Below are positions 23,182-33,508 of a stretch of 64,000 nt of DNA, one piece after another. The stretch is from Setoptus koraiensis (Eukaryota; Arthropoda): the NCBI GenBank assembly GCA_048013815.1, contig CM106586.1:15562001-15626000 (forward strand), in the 5' to 3' direction. The notes under the pieces were generated by a model, which saw only the letters and a program-made list of their open reading frames with translations, was not told the DNA's origin and did not search any database. Numbering within the stretch: position 1 is the stretch's first letter; each line of letters begins with the position of its first letter. A program made the translations under genes and the position numbers.

Positions 23182-24312
23182 TCATCTACCAAATCCTGAC
23201 AAGTTTGTAGGTGCAAATGGATCATTGCTAGGCAGGTTCATAGAGAATGCACTGGCGGGGTTGAAAGGATCATTTTCGGGCAAAGCAAAAGCGCTAGAAT
23301 CCGAGGTGAATGGATCGTTGCCCTTGAATGGGTCATCCCCTTTGAAAGGGTCATCATTTGCAAATGGATCGTTCCCGAAAGCATCCGAATCCTCAAAGAA
23401 TGGTAAATTGGAATTTTGTGCTGATGAAGAATTATTACTCTGCGATTGGCCATCACTTTTTCTACTGCTACTACTCTTGGAACGTAAGTCGTGTAATGGT
23501 GTAGGTGGTGCTAATACTTGACTGATCAACGCACTTAACCTGATAGTATCTTTGTTATTGATTGCTTGATTTAGATCATTAATCCTGTCATCTGTTTGGG
23601 CTTTGAATTCCTCCATTTCAAGCAATTTTGTTTTGACTTCTGTTAGTTGCGATTGTGTATCAGCGAGATCTTTTGACGTAGAATCGAATTCCTCATTGCA
23701 TCTCTTTAATTCTTCTTGTAAGGTGGTCTCCTCTAATTTTAGTGTCTGCAGTCGATCTCGTTTAGTTTTCAATTCTTGATCTTTAGTCTCCACTTTAGTT
23801 CTTTCCGTATTCAATTGTTTCCTTAGTTCCTCTATTTGAGTATTCATCTCGGATAACTTAGTTACAGCGATATCTCGCTGATTATCTAATTGTTTAACCA
23901 TCTGATTATAGGCTTCAATCTCATTATGCATGGTTTTCATTTCGCTCTCTTTGAGTCGCATGCTTGCTCGCTTTTGAGCTAATTCTGCTTCCAATTGTGT
24001 TTTAGCGGCTATTATGTCCTCTGGAGTTTGACGACTGGTCATAGGTGAGGTTGTGTCTGTGGTTGTTGTTGTTACTGGATTTGTTGAGGAGGTATTGGAA
24101 ATGTTTGATCCTGCCGTGTTGTTTGTTGTGCTATTATTACTTGTATTTATTCTAGCTGAAGCCAAATGCTGAAACGGGTCATCATCTGCATTATTGGTTA
24201 TATCTCCCTTTGCGTGGGACTGTTGAACAACGTTATTTGCGTCCATTATTGTCGAAGCACTCGCATTCGTTTGGCCAGAGATATTATTACTAAAATTATC
24301 AAAGTTATCCAT
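23182..24312 (-). CDS. EPS15-like endocytic protein lacking EH domains
   Basis: Single exon, 376 residues from the ATG at 24312. A polar Asn/Thr-rich N-terminus contains one DPF. A long coiled coil (about residues 100-255, starting EDIIAAKTQLEAELAQKRAS) follows. The C-terminus holds six DPF motifs (for example NDPFANDDPFKGDDPFKGND). This is the layout of the second half of EPS15/EPS15R, where the coiled coil oligomerises and DPF motifs bind the alpha ear of AP2 in clathrin-coated pits. The three N-terminal EH domains, which bind NPF cargo adaptors, are absent, and nothing in the 0.4 kb upstream encodes one. Either it is a truncated paralogue or EH exons lie elsewhere. It sits inside the block flanked by direct repeats. 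Confidence 0.8.
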   Translation of the reverse strand: MDNFDNFSNNISGQTNASASTIMDANNVVQQSHAKGDITNNADDDPFQHLASARINTSNNSTTNNTAGSNISNTSSTNPVTTTTTDTTSPMTSRQTPEDIIAAKTQLEAELAQKRASMRLKESEMKTMHNEIEAYNQMVKQLDNQRDIAVTKLSEMNTQIEELRKQLNTERTKVETKDQELKTKRDRLQTLKLEETTLQEELKRCNEEFDSTSKDLADTQSQLTEVKTKLLEMEEFKAQTDDRINDLNQAINNKDTIRLSALISQVLAPPTPLHDLRSKSSSSRKSDGQSQSNNSSSAQNSNLPFFEDSDAFGNDPFANDDPFKGDDPFKGNDPFTSDSSAFALPENDPFNPASAFSMNLPSNDPFAPTNLSGFGR

Positions 24313-24687
24313 GATGATAAAATGGTACACCAGTAATGATTGAATGGGGTTTGGTTTTGTAAAGCCAATGGTTACATTAGGCTAATAACGACAACCGAAT
24401 TAAATAATTCACTATACATTGAATATAAATAGACTAGAAAACAAAATTATCATGGATGTCGTTTGTCAATCTATTTCTATTTTGACACACCAACTAATGT
24501 GCTTGAGTATAGGGTGCTTCAAGCAAACAGTTCTACTAGCACAGATTGTGTTACGTGTGTCGCGCCTCCAAAAGTGCAATCCAAAAGTGCTCATGCACCA
24601 ACTGTGCGTCAGGACATGCATCTTCGGCGATTGTATCGTAGGCACAGTGAACAGTACTCACCATGAATATTGATCACAAGTTCTCTG
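24313..24687. other. Short intergenic region, no gene seen
   Basis: About 375 bp upstream of the EPS15-like gene, up to the right copy of the direct repeat. It should carry the EPS15-like promoter and contains no EH-domain exon. Confidence 0.5.
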
Positions 24688-25029
24688 CTATCAATAATGG
24701 AGATTCTAGATGAGGGTGTCGAGTGAAAGAACATAGGTTGACATTACTCGCCTAAGCAATTTATTTGTTATAGTTATTCTAATAAACACACAGAACAGGA
24801 TTACAATTGATTAAGACTCTTTAAGGGCACCGCTCACTTCTTCTTCATGAACCAGAAGGGTTTCTCTTTCCATTCGTTCTTTTCGTAGTCCCACTTGGAT
24901 GCAAGTCCCTCAATTGGATCAACAGCGTTATCTATATAGAATCTAACAACCTTCTTCTTACCCTCGTCTGACAGAGTCTCAGGCAGTGGTGGTAGTATGG
25001 TCTTTCTAAAGACCACGTACAAGAAGATT
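24688..25029. repeat. Direct repeat, right copy (SBDS fragment plus COX4 3' part)
   Basis: Counterpart of 19177-19518. It starts with a relic of the last dozen SBDS codons (24688-24726, still ending GVE-stop). It continues through the shared 3' untranslated stretch into the 3' part of the intact COX4 gene. The COX4 poly(A) signal (AATAAA on the minus strand, 24760-24765) and the SBDS one lie within about 25 bp of each other on opposite strands. Confidence 0.93.
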
Positions 25030-25424
25030 GGTATCGATATTAGGAACATAACATTTCCAGCTATATGTTTCCATTCGGGCGTAGGTGCATCAAACTCGGC
25101 AAATGTCTGACAGAACGAGTAACGGTATAATGCTTTCTTCTCATCTATTGTAAGTAATTTCCAGTCTCCTTCCTCTTTTTTTCTAAGTGCATCCATTTCA
25201 GGTGATGGTCTTTTGTACCGGATTGGGGGGCATGGTATAGACTTCAGGTCGTAGTAGACCTCTCTACCGGAGAAGCTTGGGCCAACTACCTCACGATTGC
25301 CAATCCATTCCCTGTAATCAGGCACTGGATACCCAGTAACGGTTGTTGATGATGATCGTATACAAGCAAGACGACCAATTCGCCCGAATCCTTTTATTCC
25401 GATTTTAGCTAATGGGGTGCTCAT
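24834..25424 (-). CDS. COX4: Cytochrome c oxidase subunit 4 with GAPDH-like presequence
   Basis: Intact single-exon frame of 196 residues. The mature part matches COX4: a matrix-side segment ending WKLLTIDEKKALYRYSF, one membrane helix (HIAGNVMFLISIPIFLYVVF) and the C-terminal hallmark DPIEGLASKWDYEKNEW. COX4 is a nuclear-encoded regulatory subunit of respiratory complex IV in the inner mitochondrial membrane. The N-terminus reads MSTPLAKIGIKGFGRIGRLA and is basic and Ser/Thr-rich afterwards, as expected for a targeting peptide. Residues 7-19 match the opening of GAPDH (KIGINGFGRIGRL) at 12 of 13 positions. Two broken copies of the gene lie at 19.3 kb and 22.8 kb. It is divergent from AP180. 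Confidence 0.95.
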   Translation of the reverse strand: MSTPLAKIGIKGFGRIGRLACIRSSSTTVTGYPVPDYREWIGNREVVGPSFSGREVYYDLKSIPCPPIRYKRPSPEMDALRKKEEGDWKLLTIDEKKALYRYSFCQTFAEFDAPTPEWKHIAGNVMFLISIPIFLYVVFRKTILPPLPETLSDEGKKKVVRFYIDNAVDPIEGLASKWDYEKNEWKEKPFWFMKKK

Positions 25425-26584
25425 AATTGATTGTTTGTTGTATAATAAGTATTGTTGTTGCTAATAATTAGTAATAATAGTGATAAAGGTGCTGCAATGA
25501 TCGCCTTTGGTTGTTCTATCTATTTTATGTAATAACGGAGTGTGGATAATAAGATAGAGAAGGCTAACAAGATGTGAGCATCAAGCAAAAAAATAACATT
25601 AGGTCTGACTAGGAAAATATTGCGGTGAATGTCGTTTCAAGGGCCAAAATTTCGCGCAGGGGGTGGAATCATTAAAAAAGTATGCAGCTGACGCTGATCA
25701 TACCCCCGTTCATCTGTGGATATCCATTGTGATTCACAGTATAAATAATGCATTTTTCAAGCTTTCGCGCCATGCGTACATGTGCTGCAATTGGTCTTTG
25801 AAGTGAATTGAGTAGTCGGCGTCAGCATACACAGTGCATTTTTCCGAATGAACAATGCGAATGTTCGTGAAGCACAGATCGTACATTTGCAATTATTGTA
25901 TGGAATAGACTTAACAAATCGAAGCGCAGTAAAAAACATCCAATAGAGCTAGCACGAGCAGCACACTCATATTTTTCGAGTTTCCTGTGCCATGGTTAGC
26001 ACAAAGCTTGACATTGCGACCATTCTATATGTGGTGTAGGTGATGCTCGCTCTTCGTTCGCTAGCGCACCATTGATGGATTGTTGAGGCGGCCCATAGAG
26101 CACGAGAGAGCTTCGCAGTGGGTTGGTGCACGTTGCAACTGTCCCGCGACGGGACTGTGGTCGTTAACTTTCGAATTGCTTTCTGGTGACTGGCAGCCAG
26201 TCTCGCTACGCGCGCTCTCGCGTTTGGGTGTGAGCAGCCAAAGTTGTTGTTACGATGCGGATAACAAAAAATAATTGTCCTAGTTTGTAAATAAACGTTA
26301 TGCTTTTAATTAGATTGATTTCTGTATTCGATTGATTTCATTAGTACCTCAATGACAACAAAGAAATTATAACCATCAACTATCACGCAGCAGCGAATAG
26401 CAAGAATCAATGAACTATGATCATAGAAACTGACTGGTCAGTCGCCATGATTAATAGAGGCCAACATTAACATTCCTATTTCTAGTCGATAACAGTGGTC
26501 AGTTCATTGTGGCTTACCAGTTGCAAGCAATTACTCGTACATTATTTGATCGGCATAACAAATAGACAAACAAACAAAATAGAA
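25425..26584. other. Divergent intergenic region between COX4 and AP180
   Basis: 1.16 kb between two start codons on opposite strands, so it should carry both promoters. A TATAAATA occurs at 25740-25747 without a matching initiator downstream. The stretch 26040-26270 is more GC-rich. No gene found. Confidence 0.5.
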
Positions 26585-29072
26585 ATGAATAAAAGGGAAG
26601 TCATCATGGCCAACACCGGGCAAACTCTCACCGATAGAATTAATGCCGCCCGGTACGCTTTGGCGGGTCAAGGATTGGCAAGATGTGTTTGCAAAGCCAC
26701 CACTGAGGAGATCATCGGACCGAAGAAGAAACACATAGATTGTGAGTGAGCATGATTGTTCTTTCAGACAGTCACTTTTTATCAGATTCTCTATAACATT
26801 ATGTGTCTATTGTGATGATTATTTCTTATGAACAACTTACTTCACTGTGATATACAGATTTAATCGCTTGCACAAACGAACCGAATGTCTCCATACCGCA
26901 ACTGGCCAATCTACTTATAGAGCGTGCCAATCACACAAGCTGGGTTGTTGTTTTAAAGTCTCTTATTACTGTTCATCAATTGATGTCTAACGGAAACGAG
27001 GTGAGCTCTCGACAACAAATATCAACACACTGCTAATATTAGCTGAAGCTGTATAACAATTTTGCTAACAATTATGTCTCAAATCATAATCAATGCCAAA
27101 ATCGAATAGAAATTTACCCAATACATGGCCTCCAGCAATTACACATTCGACCTGTCGGGATTTCTTGATAGGACAATGGCACGAGGCTACAATATGTCAC
27201 AATTCGTTAGAAAATATTCTCAATACATTAATGCGAAATCTCTAGCCTATAGGACGCTCGCACTAGATCTATGCAGAATCGGAAAAGAGTAAGTTAAATC
27301 GAAAGAAGTTACCTTCAAATACTGGCACATCTGTATGATGGGACCTATGACCAGTGATTTATTCATGTATGTTTTTTCCCCGATTGAAATACAGCGTTGG
27401 ATCGCCCAACCTTCTCCGCGTGATGAATATGGAAAATCTGAGCAAAACTCTTCCTGTCTTGGAAAGTCAATTGGACGCATTGCTCAATTTCGAATGCACT
27501 ACCAAAGATCTCAATAACAACGTAATCAATTCAGCGTTCATACTGTCGTTCAGAGACTTAGTCAAATTATTTGTATCCTACAACGATTGTATAATCAATC
27601 TGTTAGGTAAGATACTTTCCATTTCATGACTATTTGTGAATTAACTTCATTATAGTGACTGATCTCTATTCTTTCCACTTATTATCTTATCCAGAGAGGT
27701 ACTTTAAATTGAGTAGGAAGAAAACAAAAGAAGCTTTCGATCTGTACAAGAATTTTCTAGAGAGAATGGACAGGATTAGAGAATTTTTAAGCATTGCTGA
27801 GGCCATAGGTGTAGACAAGGGCGAAATACCTGATTTGAAGACAGCACCTAGCTCTATATTGGATGCCTTAGAGTCACATTTGAATAATTTGCAAGCCAAG
27901 AAGTAAGTCGAAGTCAATCTTGAGGAAAATCAAAAACAGTTTTCTATAGTTTATTTAATTAATACTGATTGGCCATAATTGTCTTCCAACATCATCAGGG
28001 GAGGTAAAAAAGTTGCCTCACATTCGCCGATATCTGACCCAGAAGAGAATAAAGATTTGGACGAGGGCAAAGATCTCGAAAAGAACAGCACTGAAGCTAC
28101 TCCGACAAACGATCTCAAACCCGTTGGAAATCCGTTCTTATCAAAGCCCGTAGATGATACTACAGCATCAGATGCAAACATTGAGAAAGAAGAAGTGAAA
28201 GAAAATGAAAGACCTTTGGATCCCGGAGAAAATATATCCACTTCCAAAAATCTAGCTGTCGATCCAGGTGAGTGATGAACACTTTTTGATTCTGGAAACA
28301 ATCACAGTTACATTGTTTACAAAAGTTACAAAATAACCTGTTCGATTTCTTCTATTTATATCTTGATCTGCGACATTTCAACATAGATGCAGATAAAAAT
28401 GACAGTTCTGGTAATCAAACAGTTGAACATAATACGAATGAGGGGCATCACCCACCTCCAAGACCAACTAGCTCGCCAGCAGTATCACCGAAGAATATAG
28501 CTACATCGAATGATACGAACAAGGAATTGAAGTTGAATTCGAAGAATGAAACCAACTCTAAGCCACCATCTAGACCACCATCTAGGCCACCACCGCCCTC
28601 ATCTGCCAGCTCTAGTCGTGCTGTGAGTCCTACTGTCGCAGTGGACGTAGCAGCGGATATTGTGAATCGACAAAATCGACATGAGGACGAAAAGAATAGT
28701 AACGAAACCGCACAACAACAAACCAAGTCAGAACAGGAAGTTGTTGAAAGTGTTGATTCAAATAAGATCAACCCCGACGGATGCAAGTCACAAGTAGTTG
28801 AAAACGAAGGTCCCGGTACAAATAGTGCAAATCAATCGAGGAGAGGTTCGGCAATAAGTCATAGCGGCGGTCATGCCCCACCGGCTCGACCAGCCCCGCC
28901 AGCAGCCAGGAAACAATCAGAGGTACTTGTTAAAAAGAAACAAAACACTAACCGTAAATCGATTCGTAGATCTATAGTTGAGAGGTTCCACTTACAGTCT
29001 AAGCGTAATTGTAGTCCACCACCTCCATCGATACTAAAACCAGAACACCCTTTACCATCCGAGAGACCATAG
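26585..29072 (+). CDS. PICALM: Clathrin assembly protein AP180/PICALM
   Basis: Seven exons: 26585-26741, 26858-27000, 27110-27288, 27395-27606, 27695-27902, 27999-28267 and 28387-29072 (617 residues). Exons 1-5 form the ANTH domain: [32 protein letters not shown] (the PtdIns(4,5)P2-binding lysine stretch), [15 protein letters not shown] and [15 protein letters not shown]. Exons 6-7 encode an acidic then proline-rich disordered tail with one NPF (about residue 344) and a basic C-terminus. AP180/CALM binds membrane PtdIns(4,5)P2 and clathrin/AP2, sorts VAMP-type SNAREs and sets vesicle size. A second in-frame ATG at 26606 ([10 protein letters not shown]) could be the start; it fits the usual family N-terminus better. 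The tail is shorter than in vertebrate PICALM and I see no canonical clathrin box. Confidence 0.95.
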
Positions 29073-29857
29073 CGTCCAGAATCTAGATGTTAGCAGTAGA
29101 GCAGTAGATGTATTTCTATAAACTATCGGTAATGTTCGTGGCCATAAACATGGTACTAAATGGCCTCGTGTGTCAGACTCGTCTTTGATCGGATCTGATT
29201 TGAATCAGCTTGCTTGCATATCAGACGCACAACGCGAACAAAATACGTGGCTTCATACATGGCTTGAAAGTTTAGTTTGAACGTAGCTATACATCGCTTG
29301 ATCAATCAAAAAAAAGAACCTTCTATAAAAATTATCGCGTGCCCTCCCCTAATAATATCCATGATTTACCGCTAAGCATAACATCAACACAGATAGACTC
29401 TCCCACTCATCTCCTTCTTATTTAACCCTTTTTTTTAGGCAAAAATTGAACCGCCCTCGGACGTTTCTTAAAAAAATTCATGACCAGAACAGTTCATATA
29501 GGAGAAGAAGTCTAGAGCATCTAATTGTAGTTAATCACGACCGAGAAAATGCCGGCTAAAAGGATTCATTTTGAGATGGAAACTATAAGGAAACGTCTGC
29601 TAGAGTGCCCATTTGATTATCTTTACTAAGGTGATCGGATGTAGACTCGTTTGTTTATATTAGCGCACACTGGACCTAACCCATAGAATAACATTCTATT
29701 TGAGCAGGAATATTTATGTTTAATTAACACAAGATACACTCATATTTATATACATTAATAATTTCTTTATTTGATAACAGATACACGTATTAAGCTACTC
29801 ACACTAGTTATAGGCACAGCGAATGTTGCGGGATCAATTGATCGGAAAAGGGCTATT
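29073..29857. other. Intergenic between convergent genes, no gene seen
   Basis: AT-rich 785 bp holding the 3' ends of AP180 and of the small secreted peptide gene. Confidence 0.6.
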
Positions 29858-30094
29858 TCATTTCCAAAATCCTCCATAATTCATGTATTTCTTTGGGTAC
29901 TTGTAAGGACCATGATGGTTTTCACCACCAGTTATGATGATGTTGCCTTTCTTCTTACCGCCCTTCAAAATTATTTTGCCATTGTATATAATAATGTCTT
30001 GTCCTTTGTCTGCTCTAGCAACGTTCATTATGGTAACCAAAATGGTGAAAGTCAATAACACGGTGATGATGAGATGTCTCGGCGATTTCGTCAT
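29858..30094 (-). CDS. Small secreted lysine/glycine-rich peptide
   Basis: Single-exon gene for 78 residues. A strong signal peptide (HLIITVLLTFTILVTIMNVARA) is followed by a mature part of about 50 residues: DIIIYNGKIILKGGKKKG, IIITGGENHHG and a Tyr/Gly/Lys-rich end (KYPKKYMNYGGFWK). There are no cysteines in the mature part. The frame stays open upstream to 30283, but a TATA box and initiator on the minus strand place transcription start near 30197, so the ATG at 30094 is the sensible start. I recognise no family; a short basic extracellular or cuticle-associated peptide is one guess. Confidence 0.6.
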   Translation of the reverse strand: MTKSPRHLIITVLLTFTILVTIMNVARADKGQDIIIYNGKIILKGGKKKGNIIITGGENHHGPYKYPKKYMNYGGFWK

Positions 30095-30194
30095 TTTGAG
30101 TCGATGAGATTTGTTGTGATATTCTATTGAGAATAATTGTTCGCACAATGCTATTGATTGATTTAAGAGCTTTCTGCGGTGAGACTGATTGGCC

Positions 30195-30230
30195 ACTGAT
30201 GAAGTTACATGAGATTTCAGGTAATTTATA
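30195..30230 (-). promoter_or_regulatory. TATA box and initiator for the small secreted peptide gene
   Basis: On the minus strand TATAAATT begins at 30230 and TCAGT, the arthropod initiator, spans 30199-30195. The presumed start A is at 30197, 33 nt from the TATA start. This gives a 5' untranslated region of about 100 nt. Confidence 0.5.
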
Positions 30231-30494
30231 AGGAAATTTTCTCCTTCAGGTCTCATGTTATCGATGTAGTCAGCTCGCGCCAACAGGATTCTACATCAAA
30301 TTCAATGCGAAAAAAAAAACTTGTCTATGATTTTTTTCCATCCTTCTGTCATCGACTGCAGCATACTTTCAAATGCAAGTGAGAATGCATGGCTTGAGAA
30401 GAGGGACTATATTTACCCAACATGAATGTAACAACTACTATGTCAGGCTTCATTGAACAATACGGTTTTTAACTCGTAAATAACTAAACAGGTG

Positions 30495-32192
30495 TCAACT
30501 TGTCTTTTCCAGCCCAGATCTCCTTGCCATCGCTGCAGCCGCCTTTAGTTCCTTCTCTTTTTGGAGCTCTTTTTGCTCCTGGACATAATCATCATAACAA
30601 TCATTTACTGGTCTGAGGGCTTTCACTGGCTCTGTGAAAAACCAATAAACTGGTCTAATCACCAATCTTAATACATAATTGTACAGAAATTTCTGGACGG
30701 ACACTGGTAGGTTGTCGTAAAATTTTTTGCTATCTAGAATAGTTATAAGGGAGCAGATCATTGCAAACATTATAACTGCATTGAAAAATGGCGGATGAAT
30801 ATTTTTTTGAAATCGCTCCGAATGTGCCAACAGGCTACGCCTTCCAGGATGTGATTGGTTGGTAAAGTACCTCTTAGAAGTGTAGTTATGTAGTGGAGTA
30901 GTTGTGGTGGTGTTTGACGATATGTGTGAAACTGATTCACTAGCATCACACTTGAAATAGTCCCTCTCTTCCGCCTCAGTTACACCTATAGTATATTTTT
31001 TTAGGCATGCAGGAATATTATATCTACCAGAAGCCTCTTGATTGTTTTCAATAATGCTCATTATCAATGCACTACTATCAACGGCGATAGCATCCATAAT
31101 ATGTCCTCTTTTCAAGTTGATTCTAGTTGTGATGTAATCCAGGTAATTACTTATTCTAGCGACTGGTATCCAGGCATTTTTCGAAGGTAACCAAGTGTCC
31201 ACTCTGTAACAATCGTATTCGTTTGATCTAAGTTGTGGTGCGCCACAATGTACAATTCTACTAGGTATTGCAAGTTGCACGTAACAGTCCCAAATGAGAT
31301 TTCTCAATGTTAAAAACTCCAGGGTTGAATCTTTTTCTCTGGATGATGTAACACTCATACAGTAAACAATATCGGTTTGTTTGACTAGCTGTTTCTCAAC
31401 CGTTTCGTGTCCAAAGTTATAACTGGCGCCACTGGACATCAGTCGGAGCGGGCTGTTGATGCTTTTGTTGAGGTGACACCGGGAAACGAAAGCGGCACAA
31501 GATTCTCTGGAGGTCTCGACTAAATGTTCACATACCTGGGCACCAGGTAGATTGTTCATGATTCGGCAGCAGTCGTCTTGGAAAGTTTTATTCTCTGACG
31601 AATTGACGGCTTCAACCACAGCAGATTTAACGATACATAATCCTGAAAAATGATCAAAGTTTAGTTTCGTTTCAAGCTGAGCTGAAAAGTAGTCTAGGAT
31701 GGCTAATTGAAGTTTTGCACCCAAACCAAAATAATACTGACTATTAGGACCAACAACCGATTTGTACATGCACCCGTTTATATATGATAACTTGATGTAG
31801 TCGAGTTTTTTGGACAAATTGCTAGGATGCCTTGGTTTGATTACATCAACAACATTTTCCGTATCTTCGACACTTTTGTGTATTTTATTTGGTATAGCCA
31901 ACACCTTGGGCATAACCTTTTCTTCTTGCGCCCACAATCTTCGCTTATCCTCATCTGTCATATCTTCTTTGTTGTTGAGACGCAACATTTCGTCCACATC
32001 TTCTTTGAGATCATTTAATTTGTTCAGTAACGATAAATTGCCCCTTCTTGCTACGACTTTTTTGAGTTCATCTTGGTTGGCTAATAATCTACGATAGAAT
32101 TCTGCATTGTAACGAGGCTTGTAAACTGAATATATTTGTCTTGACCAATAGCCAGTCAAGTATAATGAGGAGAAGAATTTAGGTTGAGCCAT
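30495..32192 (-). CDS. SLIMP: SLIMP-like degenerate mitochondrial seryl-tRNA synthetase paralogue
   Basis: Single exon, 565 residues. The N-terminal third is a coiled-coil arm like that of SerRS (VVARRGNLSLLNKLNDLKED, WAQEEKVMPKVLAIPN). The core follows class II SerRS order: DTWLPSKNAWIPVARISNYL, DYITTRINLK, then SSALIMSIIENNQ and YNIPACLKKY. The arginine of class II motif 3 is not present and the serine-pocket CSNCTDYQ region is replaced, so aminoacylation is unlikely. SLIMP is a known SerRS-derived arthropod mitochondrial protein that pairs with mitochondrial SerRS. Unexpected here is a C-terminal extension of about 100 residues with a membrane segment at about 469-487 and a second hydrophobic stretch at about 502-519. 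The SerRS relationship is sure; the SLIMP name is likely. Confidence 0.82.
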   Translation of the reverse strand: MAQPKFFSSLYLTGYWSRQIYSVYKPRYNAEFYRRLLANQDELKKVVARRGNLSLLNKLNDLKEDVDEMLRLNNKEDMTDEDKRRLWAQEEKVMPKVLAIPNKIHKSVEDTENVVDVIKPRHPSNLSKKLDYIKLSYINGCMYKSVVGPNSQYYFGLGAKLQLAILDYFSAQLETKLNFDHFSGLCIVKSAVVEAVNSSENKTFQDDCCRIMNNLPGAQVCEHLVETSRESCAAFVSRCHLNKSINSPLRLMSSGASYNFGHETVEKQLVKQTDIVYCMSVTSSREKDSTLEFLTLRNLIWDCYVQLAIPSRIVHCGAPQLRSNEYDCYRVDTWLPSKNAWIPVARISNYLDYITTRINLKRGHIMDAIAVDSSALIMSIIENNQEASGRYNIPACLKKYTIGVTEAEERDYFKCDASESVSHISSNTTTTTPLHNYTSKRYFTNQSHPGRRSLLAHSERFQKNIHPPFFNAVIMFAMICSLITILDSKKFYDNLPVSVQKFLYNYVLRLVIRPVYWFFTEPVKALRPVNDCYDDYVQEQKELQKEKELKAAAAMARRSGLEKTS

Positions 32193-33508
32193 CTTTAAGA
32201 TGACGAAAACATTTAGTGGTGATCGCCAGAGATTTTACAGTTCCCAAACACGGGAACCTGTCGTAAAAATCACATGGTCAAAACACATGGCGTTTCTTTT
32301 CTATCGCTTCATAAGAGACTAGAGGACCGGCCACCAGACGTCACCTCGATCGTGCCTCAACAACTAAAGATAGATTCTGATTAAATGTGTTAAATTAAAT
32401 GTGGAGATGCTAGTTTCAAAAACCTGATGACCAGATAAAATTTATTGTGAGACTGAGATACGTACTAGTATCTCGACAATGGGGGCCTAAATCTTGCCCA
32501 CTCTATCGAGTACAGTTGTTTTGGGAAAATACTTTGAATTTCCGGTCTACCTCGATCGGTTGGGAGTTAAAAGATAATTTTTGTGAAGTACCTGTGCATT
32601 AATTGCATGTTGTCTATAGTGTGATTAGTTTTTTGTCATCTCTATTTTCGTCATACATCATGAATGAGACAATATTGTTCACAGGTAATATAAGTCCCTG
32701 TGAGCAGAAAAACAGGTTTTCATAACTGCTGTCAGTTCATTGGCAAAACTTCGAAAATATATTTAATTTAGAACAGGCAGTTCATTGTGAGAATTTAGTT
32801 ATCGGGAAAAATTGTTTAAATTAACGGCATGTGACATCTATACTTATTATCGTGCTCATACATCGTTTAACGGACGTGAGGCCTCGTTGGTCAACAGCGC
32901 TGCGGGGCTCCTGATGCGCCCATCCCTCTCTAGTCCGATACCGTCGCACCCTCAGTTGAATAACCTTAGTTAATGAATGCTCCAGTTTCGTTTTATCACT
33001 AAACAACAATGATTTGATTGTTTGTAGTTGGTAGGCTCTATCATATAATAAAGAATGATCCGATTCGTTTTAACAGGTGTAATCAAGCAATCAATTAGCG
33101 GAAGGAGCAACAAATGGATGTATTGTCTGCAGTTTTTTGACAATTCTTTTATGTTTAAATTTAAATATAACCAGTCTAGGCGTGTTAAAGCCATTCAGAT
33201 GGATTAATAAGTGTTACAACAGTATCTACGCATCAATTTACTTATCGATTCCTCCATGAAAATGGATTGAGAGGAACGCCCAAGTGCCACTCGCTGGATG
33301 AATTGTTTAATTGATATATTAATTTGCATCGTCGAAACATCAACTCTTTGAAACCTATCAATTTACTTGTTGGACTATTTCGAAAGATATGTGGAACGAT
33401 TCATGAGCTACCCGAAAAAAAAAAATCAAAAAGTTTCAAATCCTAACAGTGCAGCCACGAATCTTGTTCAAAAAGTTGAGCTCTTCTCTATTTCGTATCG
33501 ACAATAAT
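32193..33508. other. Intergenic, no gene seen
   Basis: 1.3 kb between divergent genes, mostly AT-rich. A patch of about 110 bp at 32865-32960 is clearly more GC-rich than its surroundings; I could not identify it as tRNA, 5S rRNA or exon. Confidence 0.55.

Noticed and set aside
30095-30283. N-terminal extension of the small secreted peptide
   Set aside because: The frame is open but begins upstream of the TATA/initiator, and the signal peptide starts at the later ATG.
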